A stretch of DNA of 64,000 nucleotides from an uncultured Oscillospiraceae bacterium (GTDB taxonomy: Bacteria > Bacillota > Clostridia > Oscillospirales > Oscillospiraceae), in NCBI GenBank assembly GCA_949841465.1, contig CATKZW010000003.1:51968-115967 (forward strand). Reading direction: 5' to 3'. Below are positions 1-8,271 of this stretch, in pieces. The position numbers and the translations under genes were made by a program. The notes under the pieces were generated by a model that saw nothing but the letters and a program-made list of their open reading frames with translations, did no database searches and was not told the origin of the DNA. The stretch's first letter is position 1. The number at the start of each line of letters is the position of its first letter.

Positions 1-236
1 CGGATCAGCGCGGCGGCGATCAGCAGGATAACCGTTACCACAAGGGCGGAAACCATCCCTGGGGTGACTGTTGTCAGGCCGAAGAGGCTGATTTGGCCTG
101 TATCGTGGAGCACCGCGTCCCGCATGGCCTCCTGGACGCTCTCCGAATGGCCGGAGGAGCCCGCCAGCAGTGCGGAGATGAACAGCAGCACCACAACCAA
201 CAGCCAGATCACCAGGCCCTTTTTGCGTTGCTTCAT
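1..236 (-). CDS. atpB: F0F1 ATP synthase subunit a, N-terminal part (runs off window edge)
   Basis: Reverse complement reads MKQRKKGLVIWLLVVVLLFISALLAGSSGHSESVQEAMRDAVLHDTGQISLFGLTTVTPGMVSALVVTVILLIAAALIR; resembles clostridial AtpB N-termini. Confidence 0.55.
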   Translation of the reverse strand, partial: MKQRKKGLVIWLLVVVLLFISALLAGSSGHSESVQEAMRDAVLHDTGQISLFGLTTVTPGMVSALVVTVILLIAAALI

Positions 237-448
237 CAAAGCATTCCTTCTTTCGAGCAGTCTGTTTGCCGCCCGGACAGAGTGACGGCACCCATATTAT
301 ACACCTGCTGTTTTTGGATGTCCACCCGGTTTTGCGGCAAAAAATCAAAGCGCTGGATGAAAAAAACCGGCGCTTTGTCAAGCCTGTGTAAAAATTTGGA
401 TGCCTGCATGTGCTGTATGTGCTTTGACCCGGTGAAAGCGGGCGGCCC

Positions 449-712
449 TCACCGCGCCGGACTCAGGTACTCCTCCAGGCACAGCCCCTGTTCTGCCATC
501 TCCTGGGCGGTGGCGGAGAGGCTGAGGTCGTCCGGATCGTGGGCGGGCTGGGCTTAGGCGGACGCTCCGTCCCGGCGCACTGTGTGGGCGGCGGTGTCGA
601 TCCCAATATCTGGCGGAAGGGACAGCACCCGCCCCGTTTTGCCGCACCGGCGCAGCACCGTCCCCTTGGCGGTGAGGAAGATGACAGGCACCTCCTCTTG
701 ACTGCTTATCAT
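449..712 (-). pseudogene. Small hypothetical protein with an in-frame TAA (554-556)
   Basis: One frame reads MISSQEEVPVIFLTAKGTVLRRCGKTGRVLSLPPDIGIDTAAHTVRRDGASA*AQPAHDPDDLSLSATAQEMAEQGLCLEEYLSPAR*. Confidence 0.35.
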
Positions 713-900
713 ACACCGTCCACCTATCGTTTTTGCATCATGGGGGGAGGAAAAGCTTGGCCGGGTATTGAAAAATAACGCGGCCTGTGATATCCTGTTT
801 TTAACATCAGCATTTGGCTGATCCCGGCAGAAACAGCCCGCCTGAAAAGCAGGGGAGGGTAAAAAAGTGCCCGCGAAAATGGAAAGGAGCCGCGCTTGCC

Positions 901-1416
901 ATGCGTTTGAGTGAGATTAAGAAGGGGTTCTGGGGTTACAAAAAAGAGGGCGTCAGCCAATATATCGCCGAGCTGGAGGCGGAGGCCCAGGCAAAGCTCC
1001 AGCAGAAGGATGAGGAGCTCAAAAGGGCGGAGGCGGCGGCCAAGGAGCGTGCCGACCAGTTGGAGGAGGCCCTGCGGGCGCTTAAAGAGGAGAATGAGGC
1101 TTTGCGTGCCGAGCAGGCCAGCATCGCCGACGCGCTGATCCGGGCCCAGAAGTACGCCGAGCAGATCCGGAAGGAGGCGGACGAGTTCGAGCAGGAGGCC
1201 TACGCCAGGGTGCAGGCCGGCGTGGACCGCCAGCGCCAGGAGCTGGAGGAGTACGCCGCGGCGGCGGACACGCTGAAGGAGCAGCTCCACGCGCTGCTGA
1301 AGGACACTCTGGGCAAGACGGAGGACATCCGGCGTGAGCTGAATATTCTGCATGACAAGGGGCCCAACTCCAATCTGGTGGACATCACCTCCGTGCAGGA
1401 GACGGGCGTGAACTGA
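901..1416 (+). CDS. Coiled-coil, DivIVA-like protein
   Basis: MRLSEIKKGFWGYKKEGVSQYIAELEAEAQAKL...; AAAGGAG upstream of ATG 901; long Glu/Lys/Ala coiled coil. Confidence 0.6.
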   Translation: MRLSEIKKGFWGYKKEGVSQYIAELEAEAQAKLQQKDEELKRAEAAAKERADQLEEALRALKEENEALRAEQASIADALIRAQKYAEQIRKEADEFEQEAYARVQAGVDRQRQELEEYAAAADTLKEQLHALLKDTLGKTEDIRRELNILHDKGPNSNLVDITSVQETGVN

Positions 1417-1476
1417 TAAACTGAAAATCGGACGCCCCAGGCTTCGCTGAAAGCGGGACCGGGGGCGTTTTCTGCG

Positions 1477-2175
1477 TCAGAGCAAATGTTCCCGCCGGAT
1501 GGAGGCGTCCACCACCTCGAAATGGGTCCGCATGGCCTGGGCCGCGCCGTCGGCGTCGTGAGCGGCCAGGGCGTCCGCCAGATGCTGGTGGGCGGTGTGC
1601 AGGGCCTCGGCCTGGGCCGGGTCCTCCACGATGCGCACATACATGGTGCTGATAAAATCGTTGATGGTGGACAGCATGGCGCTGAACAGCGACTTGATGA
1701 GCCGGTTGCCGGAGGCGTCGCACAGCAGCAGGTGGAACTCCTGGTCATAGCGGGAGGCCCTTTGGGGGGCGGTCTCCTCCCGCATCAGCCGGGCCAGCTC
1801 CCTGAGCCGCGCGGCCTGCCGGGGCAGGATGCGGTCCGCCGCCAGCCGGGCGTTCTCGGTTTCCAGGCCGCAGCGCAGCTGGCTGATCTGGAGATAGTTG
1901 GTCTCGCCCAGCATGACCATCATCCGCAGGCTCTCCCGCAGGTTCTGCTCGATGTCGCAGGTGACGAAATTCCCCGCTCCCTGGGTGCTGGACACGAAGC
2001 CCAGCAGGCTGAGGGTGCGGATGGCCTCCCGCACGGAGTTGCGGCTGACGCCCAGGGACTCGGCCAGCTCCCGCTCGGGGGGGAGGCGTTCGCCCCGCTT
2101 CAGCGTGCCCTGCCAAATCTCGTTTTTGATATGTGCAACGACCTTTTCATAGGCCCTCTCATTTTTTTCAGCCAT
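1477..2175 (-). CDS. GntR/FadR-family transcriptional regulator
   Basis: N-terminal wHTH (LPPERELAESLGVSRNSVREAIRTL) followed by FCD-like helical domain. Confidence 0.9.
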   Translation of the reverse strand: MAEKNERAYEKVVAHIKNEIWQGTLKRGERLPPERELAESLGVSRNSVREAIRTLSLLGFVSSTQGAGNFVTCDIEQNLRESLRMMVMLGETNYLQISQLRCGLETENARLAADRILPRQAARLRELARLMREETAPQRASRYDQEFHLLLCDASGNRLIKSLFSAMLSTINDFISTMYVRIVEDPAQAEALHTAHQHLADALAAHDADGAAQAMRTHFEVVDASIRREHLL

Positions 2176-2194
2176 GAGAAAGTGTCTCCTTTTG

Positions 2195-2211
2195 CCTAAT
2201 TGCTAATTAGG
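2195..2211. promoter_or_regulatory. Palindrome CCTAATTgctAATTAGG upstream of the GntR gene; putative autoregulatory operator
   Basis: 7-bp inverted arms with 3-nt spacer, about 20 bp upstream of the start codon. Confidence 0.45.
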
Positions 2212-2283
2212 ATAACATTTTTTTCAGACTTGCACAAGTGCTTTTCCAGAAATGGCGAAACAGGACGCGCCGGACCGGACGCA

Positions 2284-2320
2284 AAACCGGCGGCAGGGGA
2301 TCAGCCCTGCCGCCGGTTTG
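2284..2320 (-). terminator. Rho-independent terminator after the FAD-linked oxidase gene
   Basis: aaccggcggcaggg/ccctgccgccggtttt hairpin between convergent ends. Confidence 0.6.
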
Positions 2321-2334
2321 TATCTGCTTCCAAA

Positions 2335-3756
2335 TCAAATCATGAGGCAAACCTTGCCGGGGTTCAGGATGCCCTTGGGGTCGAACACCTTCTTAATGCC
2401 CTGCATCAGAGCCATATTCACCGGGCCGACGGCCTCCGCCAGGAATTTTACCTTGCCCAGGCCGATGCCGTGCTCACCGGAAATCTGGCCGCCCAGCTCC
2501 ACAGCCTTGGCGTAGATGCTGGAGAAGAACTGCTCCACCTGCTTGAGGAACGTGTCTTTTTCCATGTCATTGGAGCAGGTGTAGATGTGCAGGTTGCCGT
2601 CGCCGGCGTGGCCGAAGTACTTCACATCGAAGTCGTATTTGCCGCTCTCCGCCGCCACGTAGGCCACGTACTCGGCGATCTTGTTCACGGGCACCACCAC
2701 GTCGCACTCGTCCAGCAGCTTGGTCTGCTCCTCAATGCCCTCCAGGAAGGAGGACCGGGCGGCCCAGGTGTCCTTCAGCTTGGGGGCGGTGTCCGCCACC
2801 AGCACGTCCAGCGCGCCCTCCTCTACCAGCATCTCGGCGGCGCGCTCCACCAGCGGGTCCAGCTCCTCCATGGTGCTGCCGTCGAAGGTCATCAGCAGGT
2901 AGGCGCCCGCCTCCACGCCGTCGATGGTCCGGGGGAACACCTGCTTGCCCAGATATTCCTCGGAGGAGATGAGAATCTCTCTCTCAAAAAACTCCAGGGC
3001 CTGGGGATTGAAGTGGTTCATGAACACCTTGGGCACGGTGGAGATGCAGGCGTTCAAATCCTCGAAAGGGGCCATCAGGCTGACGGTGGCCTTGGGGGCG
3101 GGGATCAGCTTCAGGGTCAGCTCGGTGATGATGGCCAGGGTGCCCTCGGAGCCGCAGATCAGGTTGGTCATGCTGTAGCCGGAGCTGGTCTTGGACACGG
3201 TGGCGCCGAAGCGGGTGATCTCACCGGTGGGCAGCACCACGGTCATGGCCTTGACGTAGTCCCGGGTGGCGCCATACTTCACGGCCCGCATTCCGCCCGC
3301 GTTGGTGGCCACGTTGCCGCCCAGGGTGGCCATCTTCTCGCCGGGATCGGGGGGATACATGCAGCCGTGGGTGAGGACGTCGTCGGCCAGCTGCTGGAGC
3401 AGGACCCCGGGCTGGACGGTGACGGCGAAGTTCTCCAGGTCGTAGCCCAGGATCTTGTTCATCTTCATGGTGCACAGAACCACGCCGCCGCAGATGGGGG
3501 TGCAGCCGCCAACAAGACCGGTGCCCGCGCCCCGGGTGGTGACGGGGATGTTGTTGTCATAGCAGACCTTCATAATGCCCGCAATCTCTTCTGTGGTCAG
3601 AACATCCACGGACACTTCGGGCATCTTCACGCCGTAGATGGGCATCTCGTCCCGGGCATAGTCGGGGTTGACGTCGTCGCCCACCACCACGCGGCCGGGG
3701 ACGATGGCTTCCAGCTGGGCAATGATTTCAGGAGTGACTTGATTGTATTGTGACAT
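2335..3756 (-). CDS. FAD-binding oxidase (GlcD/D-lactate dehydrogenase type)
   Basis: MSQYNQVTPEIIAQLEAIVPGRVVVGDDVNPDYARDE...; PCMH motif TRGAGTGLVGG; C-term SGEHGIGLGKVKFL. Confidence 0.9.
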   Translation of the reverse strand: MSQYNQVTPEIIAQLEAIVPGRVVVGDDVNPDYARDEMPIYGVKMPEVSVDVLTTEEIAGIMKVCYDNNIPVTTRGAGTGLVGGCTPICGGVVLCTMKMNKILGYDLENFAVTVQPGVLLQQLADDVLTHGCMYPPDPGEKMATLGGNVATNAGGMRAVKYGATRDYVKAMTVVLPTGEITRFGATVSKTSSGYSMTNLICGSEGTLAIITELTLKLIPAPKATVSLMAPFEDLNACISTVPKVFMNHFNPQALEFFEREILISSEEYLGKQVFPRTIDGVEAGAYLLMTFDGSTMEELDPLVERAAEMLVEEGALDVLVADTAPKLKDTWAARSSFLEGIEEQTKLLDECDVVVPVNKIAEYVAYVAAESGKYDFDVKYFGHAGDGNLHIYTCSNDMEKDTFLKQVEQFFSSIYAKAVELGGQISGEHGIGLGKVKFLAEAVGPVNMALMQGIKKVFDPKGILNPGKVCLMI

Positions 3757-3779
3757 GGGGGGAGCCTCCTTTATATAAT

Positions 3780-5051
3780 TCAGTGTACCATGACGGAGAT
3801 GCCGTTGGGGATGACGACCAGGTGGGCGCTGTCCCCCTTGCGTTTTCGGGCACGGGCCAGGGCCTCGTCCACATCGGGGGCCCACTCCAGCTTCATGTCC
3901 TCAATGGTGGAGCGCTGGGCGGGGTCGGTGACGTAAATGACGTGGTGCCTGCACATAATCCGGGCCAAAATCTGGAACTCCCACTGGTCGGGCTTGGTCT
4001 GGTCCTGGGATGTGGCCAAGATTTGCTCGGTGAGCGCTTCCGGAGACTGGCACTCGTGCAGCGCCTTGTAGAAGCTCTCTCCGCCGTGTCCGTCGGAGCA
4101 GGAGCTGACCATGATGAGCACCGCGCCCTCCACTGCCGCGGCCTCGGCGGCGGTGAGCCCCTTAACGCTCTGATAAATATTTTGGTCCAGCGGATAGCCG
4201 CCGTTGCTGGAGACGACGATGTCTCCCAGGCGCTCCGGCTTTACCTGACAGTAGCCCAGCAGCAGCTCACAGCCCTGGCGGTGGGCCTCCACCGGGTGGC
4301 CTGCAAAAGCCGCCGCCACCTTCTTGCCCTCGTCAATAACCACATTTACGATGTAGGCCAGCTTTGCCAGCTTGGCCGCCGCCAGCATGTCCTCGTGGAG
4401 GGGGTTGCCGTCCAGCACGCCGGTGCGGGCGAAGGGGGAGGCGATGAACTTGGAGCAGTGGTTGCCCAGCACCGTCACCTGATCGCACACGCCGGGCAGC
4501 ACGCTCTTGCGCCCGCCGGAGAAGCCCGCGAAGAAGTGGGGCTCAATGAAGCCCTCCGCGATAAGCAGGTCGGTCTCCACCGCCAGCCGGTCGATGACGC
4601 AGTCCGCGCCGGAGGGCAGCACGCCGATCTTCACGTTGGACGCCGGGTCCCGGCTGTCGTGGATGACGATGCGCTCGCGGTCCACGATGTCCTGACCCAG
4701 CTTGCCCACCAGTTCCTGGGTGCTGGTGGGGCGGTGGAAGCCGGTGGCCACCAGCAGGGTGATTCGGATATCCGGGCTGCCCCGGCGCAGCTCCTCCAGC
4801 ATGAAGGGGATGATGTGCCTGCTGGGGACGGGCCGGGTGTGGTCGCTGATAATGATGGTGCAGGTCTTTTTGCCCGCGGCCAGTTGATGGAGCGGGGCGG
4901 AGCAGATGGGCGCGGCCATGGCGGCGCGGACCAGGTCGTCCTCTGAGCCGGACGCGGTCAGCTCACCAATACGGGATTCCAGGATCTCGGCGTCCGTCAG
5001 ATCGCCGTGGAGCTCCATCCCGGTCTTGCCGAAGGGGATCGTCAGAGCCAT
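3780..5051 (-). CDS. larA: Nickel-dependent lactate racemase family protein
   Basis: Contains IIISDHTRPVPS, EPHFFAGFSGGRKSVLPGV, VSSNGGYPLDQNIYQ motifs of LarA. Confidence 0.88.
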   Translation of the reverse strand: MALTIPFGKTGMELHGDLTDAEILESRIGELTASGSEDDLVRAAMAAPICSAPLHQLAAGKKTCTIIISDHTRPVPSRHIIPFMLEELRRGSPDIRITLLVATGFHRPTSTQELVGKLGQDIVDRERIVIHDSRDPASNVKIGVLPSGADCVIDRLAVETDLLIAEGFIEPHFFAGFSGGRKSVLPGVCDQVTVLGNHCSKFIASPFARTGVLDGNPLHEDMLAAAKLAKLAYIVNVVIDEGKKVAAAFAGHPVEAHRQGCELLLGYCQVKPERLGDIVVSSNGGYPLDQNIYQSVKGLTAAEAAAVEGAVLIMVSSCSDGHGGESFYKALHECQSPEALTEQILATSQDQTKPDQWEFQILARIMCRHHVIYVTDPAQRSTIEDMKLEWAPDVDEALARARKRKGDSAHLVVIPNGISVMVH

Positions 5052-5096
5052 TGAATAACACCTCCCATGGAATTGCGGTCAAGCCGCTGGGGCTGT

Positions 5097-5157
5097 AATT
5101 GGTGGGGCCAAAATGGACAATGGCTGTGAAGGGATACAATTTTGGTTCGACCAATTT
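5097..5157. promoter_or_regulatory. Two LldR-type operators (AATTGGTggggCCAAAAT and ATTTTGGTtcgACCAATTT) upstream of larA
   Basis: Palindromes centred at about 5105 and 5148 (43 bp apart); match the TTGGT-N-ACCAA operator style of FadR-subfamily lactate regulators. Confidence 0.5.
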
Positions 5158-5459
5158 GTGCCGTGAATCCAGCTTAGCACATTTCCCAGAAATTTCAACC
5201 CTCTTTTTTGATTTCTCCTATTCCAACAAAAAAATAAGTTGAATTTATAGCATTATAACCAAAAATATTTTTTGAATAAATTATGCGGACATTTTGACGA
5301 AGATGGCGATAATCAAGTGTCACAAATATCCCATCCAGATGCTGGGCCTCCTGTCCGCATGGAACACAGGTTTGACGTCCCATGGGGAATAATTCCACAA
5401 AATGAGGTAGAACCAATTCGGAGCTGCAAAAGGACACGGAAAGGGAGCGATCCAAAATG

Positions 5460-5497
5460 TAAAACAGCCCGGGGGTGGAAGCCCCAGGCTGTTCGTT
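5460..5497 (-). terminator. Terminator downstream of the amidohydrolase gene
   Basis: minus strand: aacagcctggggcttccacccccgggctgtttta. Confidence 0.6.
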
Positions 5498-5523
5498 TTA
5501 AAAAGGTATGGCCGGTCTGTATT

Positions 5524-6438
5524 TCATGAGACGGGGAAAAACAGCTTAGCGGCGTTGTCATAGAAGACCATTTGCTTGTCCCTGGTGCTGAGGCCGGGAT
5601 GCTGGGCAATGAAGTCGATGAAATGCTGATAGCTGTCCCGGGTCATGGAGGAGGGCATGTCGCTGCCCCACAGCAGCCGGTCCGCACCCACAATGTCCAC
5701 GGCGGCGCTGACGTAGTCCCGGGCGGCGGGGTAGGGGAATGTCTCCGGCCTGGTGTTCAGGCACAGGGCGGCCAGATCGAACCACACGTTGGGCAGTGCC
5801 AACTGCTCCAGGGAGCGCTTGAGCAACTCGCCGTCCCCCAGCTGGGGGGAGAGCAGGTGGCACACCACAAACTTCATTTCCGGATACCGGGCGATGGCCC
5901 GGCTGAGGGCGTCCACCTGCCAGCTCACACTCCGAGGCTTGCCGATGTCGATGACGAAGATGAGCCCCCGGTCCGCCGCGTGACGGTAGGCCTGGTGCAT
6001 GACCTCCCCGTCCAGGTCCACGGGCGGGTGGTTGGCCATGAGGCCGGAGCCGCTGCTCACCTCGAACTTGACGATTTTAAAGCCCAGCTCATCGAACAGG
6101 TGGGCCTTAATCTTTTCCGCCTGGGCGGAAAAGGGGTCATAGGAGGCCGCGGCGGCAAACCGATCCGGGTACTTTTGAGCCGCCTCCCAGGTGTACAGGT
6201 TCTGGAAGCCGAAATAGTTGCCTTGGAGAAGCACCGCCTTTTCCACTCCATGGGCATCCATCACCTGGAGCAGGGATTCCGGCGGGGCGTCGTACTCGCC
6301 GAACTCCGGCGGCAGGATCTGAAACGAGTTCCCAGTGGCGTACACAGCCCGGCCGCCGCCGCAGGGGCGCAGCTCCCCCTGGGAGCCGGTTCCGGCGATG
6401 CACTGGACCACATGGGCGTGGGAGTCGATGATTTTCAT
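5524..6438 (-). CDS. Amidohydrolase family (metal-dependent TIM-barrel) protein
   Basis: MKIIDSHAHVVQ N-terminus; ADRLLWGSDMPSS C-terminal motif. Confidence 0.85.
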   Translation of the reverse strand: MKIIDSHAHVVQCIAGTGSQGELRPCGGGRAVYATGNSFQILPPEFGEYDAPPESLLQVMDAHGVEKAVLLQGNYFGFQNLYTWEAAQKYPDRFAAAASYDPFSAQAEKIKAHLFDELGFKIVKFEVSSGSGLMANHPPVDLDGEVMHQAYRHAADRGLIFVIDIGKPRSVSWQVDALSRAIARYPEMKFVVCHLLSPQLGDGELLKRSLEQLALPNVWFDLAALCLNTRPETFPYPAARDYVSAAVDIVGADRLLWGSDMPSSMTRDSYQHFIDFIAQHPGLSTRDKQMVFYDNAAKLFFPVS

Positions 6439-6504
6439 GGGGCGTCCTCCTTTTTATGTCGGCATGGTGCTGTTTTGCGGACGATGCTTTGCGGTCTGCT
6501 CAAA

Positions 6505-7113
6505 CTACAGGGTATGGAACCGGGGGAAATATACGAACATGGCCCGGCCCAGAAGGTCCTCCCAGCGGACAAAGGGGTCGGTCCAGAAGCGGGAGTCGTT
6601 GGAGTTGGTCCTGTGGTCCCCCAGGACGATGCAGCACCCCTCGGGCACCACCGTTTCAGGGTAGCTGTCCCAGGAGAACTGGGTGATATACGGCTCATCC
6701 AGCAGCCGGCCGTCCAAATAGACCCGACCGTCCACCATGGAAAAGGTCTGGCCGGGCAGGGCGATCACCCGTTTGACGATGATCCGTCGCCCGAATTCCG
6801 ACTCGTGGCGGAAGAAGACCACATCCCCCGCCTGGGGCTCCCCCCGGAGGTAGGCGGTGCGGTCCCCCAGCACCAGAGACCCGGTGGCAATGGTGGGCTC
6901 CATGGACCCGGAGGGGATATGGGCGTTGAGGAGGATGAACAGGTTGAGAAAAGCGGCCAGGATCACGGCCAGGAGGGGGAGCACCCACCAGGGCTCCTTT
7001 TTGGATGGCTGCTTCCCCGATTTTGCGTCTATATCTTCCACCGCCGGATCAGGGTACGGCTCTGCCTGCGGGTCCTGCCGGAGGACCCGCGGCCTGTTTC
7101 TGTCAATTCCCAT
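6505..7113 (-). CDS. lepB: Signal peptidase I
   Basis: HIPSGSMEPTI, KRVIALPGQT, GDHRTNSNDSR motifs; N-terminal TM segment. Confidence 0.92.
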   Translation of the reverse strand: MGIDRNRPRVLRQDPQAEPYPDPAVEDIDAKSGKQPSKKEPWWVLPLLAVILAAFLNLFILLNAHIPSGSMEPTIATGSLVLGDRTAYLRGEPQAGDVVFFRHESEFGRRIIVKRVIALPGQTFSMVDGRVYLDGRLLDEPYITQFSWDSYPETVVPEGCCIVLGDHRTNSNDSRFWTDPFVRWEDLLGRAMFVYFPRFHTL

Positions 7114-7260
7114 ATTTGATTGATCTCCTCTGCAAAGGATGCTGAGCGCACCGCCGTGTGCCCGCAGGACGTGACATCGGCGGAATCCAATACAGTAGTA
7201 TACACTGTGCCATGCTGATTTGCAATTTTTTTATGGAGAGAAATGAGAGAAAAATGAGAT

Positions 7261-7293
7261 GGGGCATACCGCCGGGAATGGCGGTATGCCCCA
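7261..7293 (-). terminator. Terminator downstream of the DHH phosphoesterase gene
   Basis: ggggcataccgcc/ggcggtatgcccc perfect 13-bp stem. Confidence 0.6.
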
Positions 7294-7330
7294 ATGTTCA
7301 AATCAACTCATGCCGTGTCCGGTCAAACGC

Positions 7331-8251
7331 TCAGCCGTTGGATAAGGCACACAGCTCTTCCAGCATTTTGGGCAGCTGCTGATCCATGGTCTCGTTGCTG
7401 AACTGGCAGGTGCCCACCTTTTTGTGGCCTCCTCCGCCGTATTTCAACATCAAACTTCCCACATCCAGGGTGGCGGTGCGGTTCAGGATACTGTAGCCCA
7501 CTGCGGCGGAGCAGCCCTGGCCTTCCCGGCCGCTGACAATCCACGCAGAGATGTTCTGCTCCGGATACATGCTGTAGATCAGGAACCGGTTGCCGGTGTA
7601 GATGGGGCTTACGCCCCGCAGGTCCGTGATGATGACGCTGCCCTCCACACGGGTATGGGCCTTGACCATCTCCTTGAATTTTTCGGTCTGCTCCCAATAC
7701 ACCTCAATCCGCTCCTGCATGTCGGGCAGCGCCAAAATCTCTTCGGTGCTCATCACCCGGCAGGCCTCCAGCAGCTTTTCCATCAGCTGGTAGTTGGAGA
7801 TGGAGAACTGACGCCACCGGCCCAGGCCGGTCCTGGGGTCCATCAGGAAACCAATGAGGATCCAGCCGGTGGGGTTCAGCACCTCGTCGGCGGTCAGGCT
7901 GCCTGAGTCCACTTTGTCCACCGCTTCCATGATTTCACCGAACTGGGGAAAGCGCTCCGCGCCGCCGTAGTAGTCGTAGATGATCCGGGCACAGGATGGG
8001 GTCAAGCGGCTTTCGCCTTTGTATTTGCCCTCCAATTCCAGCCGCTCATGTTCGCTGGAGTGGTGGTCGAACCAGAGGCCGCAGCCCTCCACAAAGGGGA
8101 CATTGGCCAGGCAGTCGTTCTCATTGATCTCCACCAGGCCGTCCTGCAGATCCTTGGGGTGGGCAAATTTCCAGTGGTCAATAATGCCCGCCTCCAACAG
8201 AAGGGCTCCGCACACCAGGCCGTCGAAATCGGAACGTGTTACCAGTCTCAT
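7331..8251 (-). CDS. DHH-family phosphoesterase/exopolyphosphatase-like protein
   Basis: TRSDFDGLVCGALL, FDHHSSE, GGGGHKKVGTCQF motifs. Confidence 0.85.
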   Translation of the reverse strand: MRLVTRSDFDGLVCGALLLEAGIIDHWKFAHPKDLQDGLVEINENDCLANVPFVEGCGLWFDHHSSEHERLELEGKYKGESRLTPSCARIIYDYYGGAERFPQFGEIMEAVDKVDSGSLTADEVLNPTGWILIGFLMDPRTGLGRWRQFSISNYQLMEKLLEACRVMSTEEILALPDMQERIEVYWEQTEKFKEMVKAHTRVEGSVIITDLRGVSPIYTGNRFLIYSMYPEQNISAWIVSGREGQGCSAAVGYSILNRTATLDVGSLMLKYGGGGHKKVGTCQFSNETMDQQLPKMLEELCALSNG

Positions 8252-8271
8252 ATCATTTTCCTCCTAATTGC

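Noticed and set aside
2200-3753. Long plus-strand ORF (517 aa) opposite the FAD oxidase gene
   Set aside because: His/Gly/Val-rich antisense shadow of a GC-rich gene; the minus strand encodes a clear FAD-linked oxidase.
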